DNA from: BD2-11 clade cluster bacterium bin43
GTDB taxonomy: Bacteria; Gemmatimonadota; Gemmatimonadetes; Longimicrobiales; Gaopeijiaceae
DNA: 64,000 nt
Direction of reading: 5' to 3'
NCBI GenBank assembly: GCA_002238605.1
Contig: MPMR01000003.1
Span: 1-64,000, forward strand
Part shown: positions 19,052 through 27,618 of the stretch, piece by piece
How positions within the stretch are numbered: the stretch's first letter is position 1
Layout: each line of letters opens with the position of its first letter
Notes under the pieces: generated by a model
Databases searched by the model: none
Seen by the model: only the letters and a program-made list of their open reading frames with translations
What the model was told of the DNA's origin: nothing
Position numbers and translations under genes: made by a program

Positions 19052-20488
19052 TCAGCCCCGCTCGCCACCCTCCCGGGCCGGGGCGTCGGCGCCACCCTCC
19101 GGGGCCGAGGCGCTGCCACCATCCACCGAATGGGACGACTCCCCCTGCCGCTGCCTCTCCAGCCGCCGGAAGGTCCCGACCAGTTCGCGGCGCATGCGGG
19201 CGAAGCGCATGCGCACATCGGGCCGCCCCTGAAGCTTCAGGAACAGGATCGTGTCCTCCTTCACCTCGCGAGCCAGTTCCCACCACACGATGGCCACGTA
19301 CCCGCACAGCGGCGCCACCACGGCCGCGCCGAGGGCGGCGATGGGGCCGCCCGCAGCATACCCCAGGACCACCCAGAGCACCCAGGCCGCGACCACGCCG
19401 CCGAGGAGACCCGCGAGCTTCAAGGTGGCTCTCACCTCGTAGTCGGGACGCAGACTCCGGACCGCGACCCCGGTCAACTGCGTCACAGGTACCCAGAACA
19501 CCGATCCCGACAAGGCGAACGGCAGCCCCAGCAGGAGCAGTGTACCCCGCACGGCGATGTAGCGGGCGACCGGCACGAGGCCGTAGCGGGGCGGCACGTC
19601 TCCCTCCCCGGCCCCAACCCGCGCAGTCAAAGCGGCGTAGCGTTCCACTCTGCGTCTGAGTTCCCGGTGCTCCTCGGGGGCCTCGCGCCGGATCCACTCC
19701 AGCCCGGCGGCGAACCGCTGCAGGCGGGGGAAACGGGTGCCCAGCGCCTCCCGCGCCTGCCACGGGACCCAGCGGGACTCGCGCGCGTAGAGCTGCTCCG
19801 CCACCTCCACCAGCGCCCGGTCCTCGTGATGTACGAAGTTGAGGGTGCGGGCGCGGATTCCCGCCTCGATCCGCTCGGTTAGCGCTCTCGCGGCCGCGAC
19901 CGGGTCCTCGAGATAGATGTCCCTGAGGTCGGCGCACTCGAAGGCATGCCCGAAACGCACGGTCACCGCCGTGCGCGCCCGCTCCTTGCGCGAATACGTG
20001 ATCCCCACCGGCACGATCGAGAGTCCCAACTCCCATCCCGCCTCCGCCTCGGCCTGCAGCGCGATGCGCGCGGCCCCCGTACGGAACTCGACCAGATGGG
20101 CCTCGGAGTGGCTCCGACCCTCCGGGTAGATCTGGATCGCACCGCCCTCACGGAGCACCCGAGCCGCCGCGCGGAACATGTCCTGGTTGCGGTGCATCGC
20201 CGCGGGATCGTCCTGGCGACGGTACACGGGGATGCCGCCCAGCACCCTCAGCAACGGCCCGAGCATGAGCCCGTCGAAGAGCGGTGCCCGCGCCAGCGGG
20301 CGGGGCATGCGCTCGCTGCAGAGGAAGATCAGGATAGGGTCCAGGAGGCTGTTGGGGTGATTGGCGGCGACGAGCAGCGGGCCATCGGGGAGGGAGGGAC
20401 CGTGGTGGTCCACCCGATAGAACACACCCGCTGCCGTACCCGCCACCCGGGTGATCAGCCTCGCGATGCGGCTCTGTGGCCTCGCCAA
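19052..20488 (-). CDS. PlsC-like glycerophospholipid acyltransferase with C-terminal membrane region
   Basis: The 478-residue protein starts at a TTG preceded by a strong GGGAGGGAC. The acyltransferase domain shows the His-Asp block NHPNSLLDPILIF (about 43-55), LGGIPVYRR and the EGRSHSE motif (about 122). A long helical region follows, then three or four hydrophobic segments (about 315-425; RGTLLLLGLPFALSGSVFWV, WVLWVVLGYAAGG, CGYVAIVWWELAREV) and a charged tail. The His-to-Asp spacing is one residue longer than in classic PlsC, as in a subgroup of bacterial GPAT-like enzymes. It probably acylates glycerol phosphate or lysophospholipid at the inner membrane. Confidence 0.86.
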   Translation of the reverse strand: MARPQSRIARLITRVAGTAAGVFYRVDHHGPSLPDGPLLVAANHPNSLLDPILIFLCSERMPRPLARAPLFDGLMLGPLLRVLGGIPVYRRQDDPAAMHRNQDMFRAAARVLREGGAIQIYPEGRSHSEAHLVEFRTGAARIALQAEAEAGWELGLSIVPVGITYSRKERARTAVTVRFGHAFECADLRDIYLEDPVAAARALTERIEAGIRARTLNFVHHEDRALVEVAEQLYARESRWVPWQAREALGTRFPRLQRFAAGLEWIRREAPEEHRELRRRVERYAALTARVGAGEGDVPPRYGLVPVARYIAVRGTLLLLGLPFALSGSVFWVPVTQLTGVAVRSLRPDYEVRATLKLAGLLGGVVAAWVLWVVLGYAAGGPIAALGAAVVAPLCGYVAIVWWELAREVKEDTILFLKLQGRPDVRMRFARMRRELVGTFRRLERQRQGESSHSVDGGSASAPEGGADAPAREGGERG

Positions 20489-20690
20489 CCGTGCGTCCCT
20501 CCCGCTTGTTGTCCGCCCAACGCCTTATCCTGCCTGCCAACGCCGAACTTCGCACCTGGTTCCGGAGCCGCAAGTGCCTGATCTGTTCGTCAAGCAACGG
20601 TGGACATGCGAACGGCCAACTATCGCCCGCCGAACCGGTGTGACAGATTGGGCCCGGAGCCGCCGATTCACCACCAGGCGAGGAAACGAG

Positions 20691-21782
20691 ATGCGCGATA
20701 CTGCTGTTTCACGGCGGAGTTTTCTTCAGGCCGCGACGCTCGCGATCGGCGGGCTGGGCATCGGCGCCTGTCGCCCGCGCGAGCCGGCGCCGGCACCCCT
20801 GCGCATTCTCATCCTGGGAGGCACCGGCTTCGTCGGCCCCAATCAGGTGCGTACCGCCCTGGCGCGGGGGCACGAGGTCACCCTCTTCAACCGGGGCATC
20901 ACCAACCCGGACCTGTTCCCCGACCTCGAGACCCTGATCGGCGACCGGGACGGCGACCTGGGCGCGCTGGAAGGGCGCACGTGGGACGTCGTCATCGACA
21001 ACTCCGCGAACATCCCGCGCCGGGTGCGGCTCTCGGCCGAGGCGCTGCGCGGCTCCGTCGGAACGTACCTCTTCGTGTCCTCGACCGGCGTATACCTCCC
21101 CTACCTCACCACCGACATCCGCGAGGACGCCCCGGTCGACGTCATCGACGACCCGGAGACCGAGGTGGTAAACGGCCGCACGTTCGGCGCCCTCAAGGCG
21201 CTCGCGGAGGACGAGGCGCGCAACGCCTTCGCGGACAACCACCTGGTCCTCCGCCCCACCTACATCGTCGGCCCCGGCGACCCGACCGACCGCTACACCT
21301 GTTGGCCCGTGCGGCTGGCGCGCGGCGGTGAAGTGCTCGCGCCCGGAACGCCCGACGACCCCATGCAGCACGTGGACGTGCGCGACCTCGCCGCCTTCAT
21401 GATCAAGGCCGTGGAAGACGACCTGAGGAGCACCTTCAACGTCGTGGGTCCGCGCGAGCCACTCACGATGGGCGGCCTGCTCGAGCGGACGCGCACGGCG
21501 GTGGGCTCCGACGCCACCCTGACCTGGGTCGACGCCGCCTTCCTGGCGGATAACGGCCTGTCGGCCCTGACCTACTGGACCGAGCCCGCGGGCGACTACC
21601 TGGGCATGATGCGGGTCAACGGCGACAAGGCGTTCGACGCAGGCTTCGCGATGCGCCCGCTCGAGGAAACGGCGCGCGACACGCTGGAGTGGTTCAACGC
21701 CCAGGACCCGGAACGGCAGGAGCTGCGGTCCGGCCTGTCGCCCGAGCGGGAGGCGGAGCTGCTGGCGGCGTTTCGGGGGTAG
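20691..21782 (+). CDS. Tat-exported NAD-dependent epimerase/dehydratase-like protein
   Basis: This is a 363-residue Rossmann-fold protein of the extended SDR family. It begins at an ATG with a good ribosome binding site (GAGGAAACGAG). The N-terminus carries a twin-arginine signal (SRRSFLQAATL) and a lipobox-like GIGAC, so it should be exported folded, perhaps as a lipoprotein. NAD-binding ILGGTGFVGPNQ lies at about residues 40-51, with DVVIDNSANIPRRV, FVSSTGVYLPY and LRPTYIVGPGDPTDRYTCWP. The usual catalytic YxxxK is not obvious: the expected Tyr position reads RTFGALKAL, so it may be non-catalytic. Substrate unknown. Confidence 0.88.
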   Translation: MRDTAVSRRSFLQAATLAIGGLGIGACRPREPAPAPLRILILGGTGFVGPNQVRTALARGHEVTLFNRGITNPDLFPDLETLIGDRDGDLGALEGRTWDVVIDNSANIPRRVRLSAEALRGSVGTYLFVSSTGVYLPYLTTDIREDAPVDVIDDPETEVVNGRTFGALKALAEDEARNAFADNHLVLRPTYIVGPGDPTDRYTCWPVRLARGGEVLAPGTPDDPMQHVDVRDLAAFMIKAVEDDLRSTFNVVGPREPLTMGGLLERTRTAVGSDATLTWVDAAFLADNGLSALTYWTEPAGDYLGMMRVNGDKAFDAGFAMRPLEETARDTLEWFNAQDPERQELRSGLSPEREAELLAAFRG

Positions 21783-21824
21783 AGGCGGGTGATGATACTA
21801 CTTGTGAGGTTCATGTGATACTAC

Positions 21825-21992
21825 GTGACCAAGCCCAGCATCCCCAAGCCGGATCGGCTGCGACGGTATGTGCCATGGACCGCTGGAACGGGAACAGGCT
21901 ATTCTTTGGATGAGGCGCGCCGCTGGCGTTGTGCACCGGATGGATCCGCGGCTTCTCGGAGCAAGAGGAAGCGTCTGAATCCTTATGCCTGA
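21825..21992 (+). CDS. Possible 55-residue small basic protein upstream of the AlbA_2 regulator
   Basis: A GTG-started frame encodes a 55-residue basic peptide (TKPSIPKPDRLRRYVPW near the start, DEARRWRCAPDGSAASRSKR near the end). Its TGA overlaps the ATG of the following gene by eight bases, typical of a coupled pair. Amino-acid composition looks like real protein rather than frame noise, but the nearest GAGG is 16 bases upstream of the GTG, so initiation is uncertain. It could be the small partner of the regulator that follows. I do not recognise a family. Confidence 0.4.
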   Translation: MTKPSIPKPDRLRRYVPWTAGTGTGYSLDEARRWRCAPDGSAASRSKRKRLNPYA

Positions 21993-23880
21993 CCGAAGAT
22001 TCGACATCACGCCCTTCCTGTCCCAGGACGAGGGTCAGCACTTCGACCGCAAGTCGATGTTCGAGGGCCCGCCCGGTGCCAAGAAGCCTCGGGGGCGCCG
22101 CGAGGTGCGTGAACAGGTCGCGGAGTACGTCGCCGCCTTCGCGAACGCCGATGGTGGCGTACTCGTGCTGGGCATCGAGGACGACGGCACGGTGACCGGA
22201 CACTCGGTTCCCTCTAAGCCGATGGATCTGCTGTTATCAGCACCACAGGCCCTCCTGAATCCGCCGCAGCCCAAGGGATTCCTGGTCTCTCAGGAAGGGA
22301 TCGAGCTGATTGTGTTCGATGTTCCCGCGGCGGACGTGCCGGTCCAGATGACGGGCAACGGTTTCCCGCTTCGTGTGGGCGACCGGACGGTCAGAGCCCG
22401 GGAATCCCTGATTGCCGCATCCAAGCAGCAGGGCATGCACGAGAGCTGGGAGAGCCGCCGTTCGCCCTGCACGCTCGACGACCTCGATCCGGACTTGCTG
22501 GTCCGCGCCCGCGCCGGGGCCGGGCTCTCAGCCTGGACCGACGAGGAGTACCTGCTGAGGCGAAAGCTCGCCGACCGCCGGGGACATCAGCTTCTGCTTC
22601 GGCGGGCGGCCGAGCTCCTGTTCGCCAGATACGAACCGGATCATCCGAACGCGGGCATCCGTGTCTTCCGGGTCATCGGCACCACGCGGCGGTTTGGCGT
22701 GGAGCACAACGTGGAGGAACGGCCTCGCATCGAGGGCAATCTGCCGACGGTACTGGACCAAGCACGGACGGAGGTCGGGGGTCTCCTGCGACGACCGTCC
22801 CGTCTCATGGGCACTCGATTTCAGGAGATGCCGGAGTACCCGGATTTCGCTTGGCGCGAGGCCATGCACAACGCGGTCGCCCACCGCGATTACGCCATCC
22901 AGGGAGCGGGCACCGAAATCTGGATGTTCGAGGATCGAATGGAAGTGGTGAGCGCGGGCGCTCTTCCGGAAGGCGTGACGCTCGAACAGGTGCTCCGGCT
23001 GGAGCGCATCCACCGGAGCCGCAACCCACGCGTCGTGCGCGTGCTGGTCGATCTCGGCTACGCCAAGGACCAGGGCGAGGGCATACCACGCATGTTCGCG
23101 GAGATGGAGGACGCCTTCCTGCCTCGCCCCGATGTGGAGGTGCAAGGGCAACAGGTGATGGTGACGTTGCGCAACACCTCCACGCTGACCGCCTCCGACC
23201 GCCGGTTCGTGGCAGGCCTCGGGGACGCGGAGTTGAGCCGTGGCGAATTCCGCGCGCTGCTGATGGCGTACCGGCACGGCCGCGTGGACAACGCCCGGCT
23301 GCGCGCCGTCATGGGACTGGATACGTTGACGGCGAGCCAGTTGCTGCGAGGACTACGGGACCGGGACCTGCTCACGTTGCATTCGCACGGGGCGGCCAGC
23401 TACTACACCCTGTCCCCGGCGCTTCGCGAGAATACCGGGGGGAGTTCGGGCGCGGATCGGGGGGAGTTCGCCCTGGATCGGGGGGAGCTCGACGACCCTA
23501 TTGACACCACCTCAGAACGGATCGGGGGGAGCTCGGGCGCGGATCGGGGGGAGCTCGCCCTGGATCGGGGGGAGCTTCCCGTTGATGTGCAGAACGCTAT
23601 CAGGCACTTGGGAACGCGACCACGCAAGGCAAAGCTTCGTGCGGTCATCGAAGCAATCTGCACAGCGAGAGAATGGACGACTTCGAGCGAGATTGCACGC
23701 TTTCTGAGTTTCTCGCAGCGAAAACTAGGTAGCCGACACCTCATGCCGATGGTAGAAGCCGGAAAGTTACTACGCCGCCATCCAAACAACCCGACTCACC
23801 CTGAGCAAGCATACAGGGCCACCCAACAACGACCCGCAGACTCACTCCCGAGGGGACGCTCTCAGGCGAAATCAGAATAG
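21985..23880 (+). CDS. AlbA_2/HATPase_c_4 transcriptional-regulator-like protein
   Basis: The 631-residue protein has an N-terminal Schlafen AlbA_2 domain (about 10-140; EGQHFDRKSMFEG, VAAFANADGGVLVLGIEDDG) and a HATPase_c_4 domain (about 270-385; WREAMHNAVAHRDYAIQGAG, EDRMEVVSAGALPEG, RNPRVV, KDQGEGIPRMF). Winged-helix-like segments follow (about 410-470 and 545-600). Between them sits a repeat-rich stretch (residues about 484-530). Codon use and base composition are visibly less GC-biased than the neighbours, especially in the last 250 bases, suggesting horizontal gain. Such proteins act as ATP-dependent DNA-binding regulators and sometimes sit in defence islands; no defence partner is recognised here. 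Confidence 0.83.
   Translation: MPDRRFDITPFLSQDEGQHFDRKSMFEGPPGAKKPRGRREVREQVAEYVAAFANADGGVLVLGIEDDGTVTGHSVPSKPMDLLLSAPQALLNPPQPKGFLVSQEGIELIVFDVPAADVPVQMTGNGFPLRVGDRTVRARESLIAASKQQGMHESWESRRSPCTLDDLDPDLLVRARAGAGLSAWTDEEYLLRRKLADRRGHQLLLRRAAELLFARYEPDHPNAGIRVFRVIGTTRRFGVEHNVEERPRIEGNLPTVLDQARTEVGGLLRRPSRLMGTRFQEMPEYPDFAWREAMHNAVAHRDYAIQGAGTEIWMFEDRMEVVSAGALPEGVTLEQVLRLERIHRSRNPRVVRVLVDLGYAKDQGEGIPRMFAEMEDAFLPRPDVEVQGQQVMVTLRNTSTLTASDRRFVAGLGDAELSRGEFRALLMAYRHGRVDNARLRAVMGLDTLTASQLLRGLRDRDLLTLHSHGAASYYTLSPALRENTGGSSGADRGEFALDRGELDDPIDTTSERIGGSSGADRGELALDRGELPVDVQNAIRHLGTRPRKAKLRAVIEAICTAREWTTSSEIARFLSFSQRKLGSRHLMPMVEAGKLLRRHPNNPTHPEQAYRATQQRPADSLPRGRSQAKSE
23436..23576 (+). repeat. Six-copy G-rich iteron inside the AlbA_2 regulator gene
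   Basis: CGGGGGGAG followed by C/T and T occurs at 23436, 23458, 23479, 23523, 23545 and 23566. These are two triplets with spacings 22 and 21 bases, i.e. about two helical turns. Copies are read in different codon phases: copy 1 gives Gly-Gly-Ser-Ser, copies 2 and 3 give Asp-Arg-Gly-Glu. The conservation is therefore at DNA level, not only protein level. Each unit contains a run of six G, so G-quadruplex formation is conceivable. Confidence 0.85.
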
Positions 23881-23985
23881 ATCGCTTGCCCTTCGACCAG
23901 GAACTGCAGCAGCCGCGTGCATTCGCGAACCGGGTCGGTGTACAGCCGCTTCAACGTCTACGTGTTTGAGTGAACACACGGGCCC

Positions 23986-25212
23986 CTACCCCGGCATCCT
24001 CCGAAACAGTCTCAGCACCGACCAGAACGCCGCCGCGTACATCAGCGCGCCCAGCAGGAACGGCGCACCGGGCAGCTCGATCGGCGCGCTCGCGGAGGTA
24101 AAGTAGCTGAACAGCCCCGCCGTGAAGACGAGCGGCGCCAGGATGCTGGTCAGGCTCATGAGGGACTGGATGCCGCCCTGGACCTTGCCCTGGTCCTCCG
24201 GAGGGACGGAGCCCGCCACCAGGCTCTGGATGGCGGGGCCGGCGACGCCGCTGATCGATCCGAACACGATGAACACAAGCAGCATCCAGCCTGCGGTGGC
24301 CAACCCGTATCCCAGGAAGGTGAAGACGGCGATGACCAGCCCGTAGAGGACCGCCCGACGTTCGCCGATCCGCTTGATCACGGGCTGGACCAGCCCACCC
24401 TGGACGATCGCCGACATGATCCCCACCAGCGCCAGCGAAAGGCCGTTCGCGCGCTCATCCCACCCGAACTTGTGTCCCGTGTAGAGCACCCAGACGGTTT
24501 CAAGCCCCCGCTGCGCCAGGATGACGAAAACGAAGGCCGCGGTCAGGCCGGCGACCAGGGGATAGGTGCGCAGCACATGCAGGCTCCCCACCGGGTTGGC
24601 CTTGCGCCAGCGGAAGGCGTCGCGCTTCTCCCGGGGCAACGATTCCGGCAGGACGAAGAAGCCGTAGAGCCAGTTCACGAGTGCGAGCCCCGCCGAGGCG
24701 AAGAACGGCAGGCGCAGGTCGATGCTTCCGAGCAGGCCGCCTATGGCGGGGCCGAAGATGAAGCCGAGCCCGAACGCCACGCCGATGAGCCCGAAGTTCC
24801 TGGCACGGTTCTCCGGCTTCGACACATCGGCGATGTATGCGTTGGCGGTGGTCGCGTTGGCCCCCATCACGCCGGCGATGAGGCGGCCGGCGAAGAGCCA
24901 CCCCAGCGTCGGGGCGAAGCCCATGATGAGGTAGTCGATCCCGAGCCCGAAGAGGGAGATGAGGATCACGGGCCTGCGCCCCACCCGGTCCGACAGCGCT
25001 CCGAGCAGGGGCGCGAAGAAGAACTGGGTGACGGCGTAGGTGGCGGCCAGGATGCCGTACCAGCGACCGGCCAGCGCGGCGCTCCCTCCGGCGAACTCCC
25101 TGATCAGCTCCGGGAGGATGGGGATGATGATCCCGATCCCCAGCATGTCGATGAAGACCGTGATGAGGATGAAGATCATCGCGGCCTTGCGGGGCTGACC
25201 GCCGGCCGTCAC
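23986..25212 (-). CDS. Tet-type MFS efflux transporter
   Basis: The 408-residue protein has 12 hydrophobic segments typical of the major facilitator superfamily. The loop 2-3 motif GALSDRVGRRPVILIS and FGLIGVAFGLGFIFGPAIGG in helix 5 (motif C-like) mark the drug:H+ antiporter DHA1/TetA group. It starts at a GTG (25212); an in-frame ATG (MIFILITVF) 11 codons later is also possible. It lies 54 bases downstream of the ankyrin gene on the same strand. The cargo is unknown, so it should not be read as proven tetracycline resistance. Confidence 0.9.
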   Translation of the reverse strand: MTAGGQPRKAAMIFILITVFIDMLGIGIIIPILPELIREFAGGSAALAGRWYGILAATYAVTQFFFAPLLGALSDRVGRRPVILISLFGLGIDYLIMGFAPTLGWLFAGRLIAGVMGANATTANAYIADVSKPENRARNFGLIGVAFGLGFIFGPAIGGLLGSIDLRLPFFASAGLALVNWLYGFFVLPESLPREKRDAFRWRKANPVGSLHVLRTYPLVAGLTAAFVFVILAQRGLETVWVLYTGHKFGWDERANGLSLALVGIMSAIVQGGLVQPVIKRIGERRAVLYGLVIAVFTFLGYGLATAGWMLLVFIVFGSISGVAGPAIQSLVAGSVPPEDQGKVQGGIQSLMSLTSILAPLVFTAGLFSYFTSASAPIELPGAPFLLGALMYAAAFWSVLRLFRRMPG

Positions 25213-25266
25213 GGGAAGCGTGCTGTCAAGGGCGTCGGGGACGGGACGCTGTGTTCGGCTGAACCC

Positions 25267-27618
25267 TCAGCAGGACACGCAGTTGTTGTTGTTCTTCGAC
25301 CCCAGCCGCTCCAGCAGGGCGATGGTGGACGGGAACGGCTGCACGCGCTGGACCGGACCGTTGGCCATGTCGGCGGTGGTCTGGCCCTTGCGGCTCAGCA
25401 CGGTCACGTCCGCGCCGTGCTCCACGAGATAGAGGACCAGCTCGTCGTCGCCCCGGGATGCGGCGTGATGGAGCGCGGTGTAGGCGTTGGCGTCGCGCAC
25501 GTTGACGTCCGCGCTGGCCTCCTCCACCAGGAACTTCACCGCCGCGAGCCAGTTGTCGGGCACGTAGCGGTGCGCGTTGCCCGCGAAGGACTGGCCGTAG
25601 CCGACGCCGGACGCAGCGTGGATCGCGTAGATGGCAGGTCCGCCGACCGGGACGGGCGGCACGCCGGAGAGATCTTCGTCGTCATCTCTCCCGTAGCCCT
25701 GCTGAGCGGGCTCTTCCTCCGCTTCGTCCGTCTCGCCCTCGGCGTTGGCCAGGACGGCGCCGGGTGCCTCGCTCTCGATGGCGGCCTCGCCGGCTTCGTC
25801 CGCGGCCATCTCGCCGGCTTCCTCCGCAACTGACTCGTCTGCTTCGTCCGCAAACGTCTCCCGAGCCTTGTCCGCCGCCGACTCCTCGCCTTCGGCCACG
25901 GTGGCTTCTTCCTCCGCTGCCTCTTCGGCCGCGACGGCTCCCTCGCCCTCCGCGGCCTCGGCCACCGCCTCCTCCGCCGGCGTCGGCTCAGGGGGCGGGG
26001 GGGGACGGCGGCGGCGGCGCTGGGGCGGCTTCATGGTCGGGATGGCGGGGTCGGCCCCGTGCTCCATGAGCAGCCGCATCGCGTCGACATCGAGGGCGTA
26101 GGCGGCACGCCAGAACGGCGTCGCGCCCTGCAGGTTGATGCCGCTGCCGCGCAGCACGCCGAAGGTGTACTCCATGAACCAGAGGTGGGCCTTCAGGCGC
26201 ACGTTGGGATCCGCCCCGGCTTCCAGCAGGGCTTCCAGCATCTCCAGGTGAGTCGCGTTCTGCTGCAGATGCTCGGTGGGGTGCGCGTACGACGCCCGGG
26301 GCGCCCACTGCCGCTCCAGCACCGCGAAGAGCGGGGTCGTGCCCGCCTCGCTCGCCAGGTTGGGGTCGGCGCCTCGCTCGAGCAGCGTGAGCGCCAGGTC
26401 GAACTGACCGTTCACGGACGCCATGAGGATCGGTGACGTCCGGTCGCCGTCGGAAACCCGGTTGACGTCCGCGCCGGCCTCGAGCAGCGCCAGGGTCGCC
26501 TCTGCATGGCCCTGCCGGATCGCGTGCAGGAGGGGGGTCAATCCGCCCCAGGCACCCACCATCTGAGCGTAGGACATCGGACGCGGCTCTTCCTGCTCGT
26601 CCTCGTCGGATTCGGCCTCTTCGGCGTCCGCTTCCTCCGATTCGTCGCCGGACTCGTCGCCTTCGCCGGACTCGTCGCCTTCCTCCGCCTCGCCGGATTC
26701 CTCGTCCGGTTCGGCGGCCTCGTCTTCGGCTTCCGGCGCCGCATCGGCCTCGGTCCCGGATTCTCCGCCCTCCTCTTCCTCCTCCGCCTCGACCTCGCCT
26801 TCCTGGTTGGCGAGCGCTCCGCCCCGCCCGTCGTTCGCCGGGTCGGGCACGTCGGGCCACCTGCGCTGGATCTCGCGCGAAGCTTCGATGGCCGCCTGCA
26901 CCTGGCTGGGGGTGGGCTGCCAGTCCGGGCCCCCGCCCTCCTTCTCCTTGAAGGCGGCGATGAACTCGTTCAGGCGGCGCTCGGCGGCGGCATCCGCCCG
27001 TTCCTGCTCCGCCACGTCCACCGACCAGGCCGCGAGCGACAGGTCGGCGCCGGCTCCCAGCAGCACCTCGATGGCTTCGACCCGGTTGTTGGCCGCGGCG
27101 AAGATGAGGGGGGTCTGCCCCCACGCGCCCTCGCGGCCGTTCACCTCCGCGCCCGCTCCCGCCAGCGCGCCGACCACGGCGGGATCGCCCGCGGCAGCCG
27201 CCAGGTGCAGGGGCGTTGCGCCCGAATTGGTGGTCGTCGCGTTGGGGTCGCTTCCCGCCTCGAGAAGCACCTGCACCACGGTCGCGCCCGCGTCCCGGGC
27301 GGCCAGGTGGAGCGGGGTGTAGTGCCCGATGCGGGTGCCCGCATCCACCCGGGCGCCCGCGTACAGCAGCACGTCCGCGAGCTCGGCGTCGTCGTGCTCG
27401 GCGGCCCAGTGCAGCGCGGTCATGCCGTCGCCCTGGGGCGCGTTCACGTCCGCGCCCTCGCGCAGCAGGCGCCGCACCGCCTCCAGGTCGCCCCGCGCCG
27501 CCGCGTCCGCCACGGGCGTATCCGACCAGCCGCCGCCCAGAAGCAGCAACGGCAGGATCGCCATGCCCAGGAAGCACGCCCGCACCGGCCGGCGTCCCGA
27601 GAACCTCGCCGGCTTCAC
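25267..27618 (-). CDS. Exported ankyrin-repeat protein with acidic spacers
   Basis: The 783-residue protein starts at a GTG that overlaps the stop of the DUF1552 gene (GTGA). A hydrophobic N-terminus (ACFLGMAILPLLLLGGGW) suggests secretion. Ankyrin repeats occupy about residues 38-215 (TALHWAAEHDDAELADVLLY, TPLHLAARDAG, TPLIFAAANNRVEAIEVLL), about 360-525 and about 690-770 (TALHHAASRGDDELVLYLVE). They are split by two long Glu/Asp/Ala-rich blocks, the second preceded by an Arg-Pro string. The chain ends in four Asn followed by CVSC. It may be a binding scaffold for the DUF1552/DUF1592 products encoded upstream. Confidence 0.9.
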   Translation of the reverse strand: MKPARFSGRRPVRACFLGMAILPLLLLGGGWSDTPVADAAARGDLEAVRRLLREGADVNAPQGDGMTALHWAAEHDDAELADVLLYAGARVDAGTRIGHYTPLHLAARDAGATVVQVLLEAGSDPNATTTNSGATPLHLAAAAGDPAVVGALAGAGAEVNGREGAWGQTPLIFAAANNRVEAIEVLLGAGADLSLAAWSVDVAEQERADAAAERRLNEFIAAFKEKEGGGPDWQPTPSQVQAAIEASREIQRRWPDVPDPANDGRGGALANQEGEVEAEEEEEGGESGTEADAAPEAEDEAAEPDEESGEAEEGDESGEGDESGDESEEADAEEAESDEDEQEEPRPMSYAQMVGAWGGLTPLLHAIRQGHAEATLALLEAGADVNRVSDGDRTSPILMASVNGQFDLALTLLERGADPNLASEAGTTPLFAVLERQWAPRASYAHPTEHLQQNATHLEMLEALLEAGADPNVRLKAHLWFMEYTFGVLRGSGINLQGATPFWRAAYALDVDAMRLLMEHGADPAIPTMKPPQRRRRRPPPPPEPTPAEEAVAEAAEGEGAVAAEEAAEEEATVAEGEESAADKARETFADEADESVAEEAGEMAADEAGEAAIESEAPGAVLANAEGETDEAEEEPAQQGYGRDDDEDLSGVPPVPVGGPAIYAIHAASGVGYGQSFAGNAHRYVPDNWLAAVKFLVEEASADVNVRDANAYTALHHAASRGDDELVLYLVEHGADVTVLSRKGQTTADMANGPVQRVQPFPSTIALLERLGSKNNNNCVSC

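Noticed and set aside
23881-23985. Possible coding remnant on the minus strand (KRLYTDPVRECTRLLQFL)
   Set aside because: It looks protein-like but is under 35 residues, lacks a start and matches no family I can name; it may be a decayed fragment beside the AlbA_2 gene.
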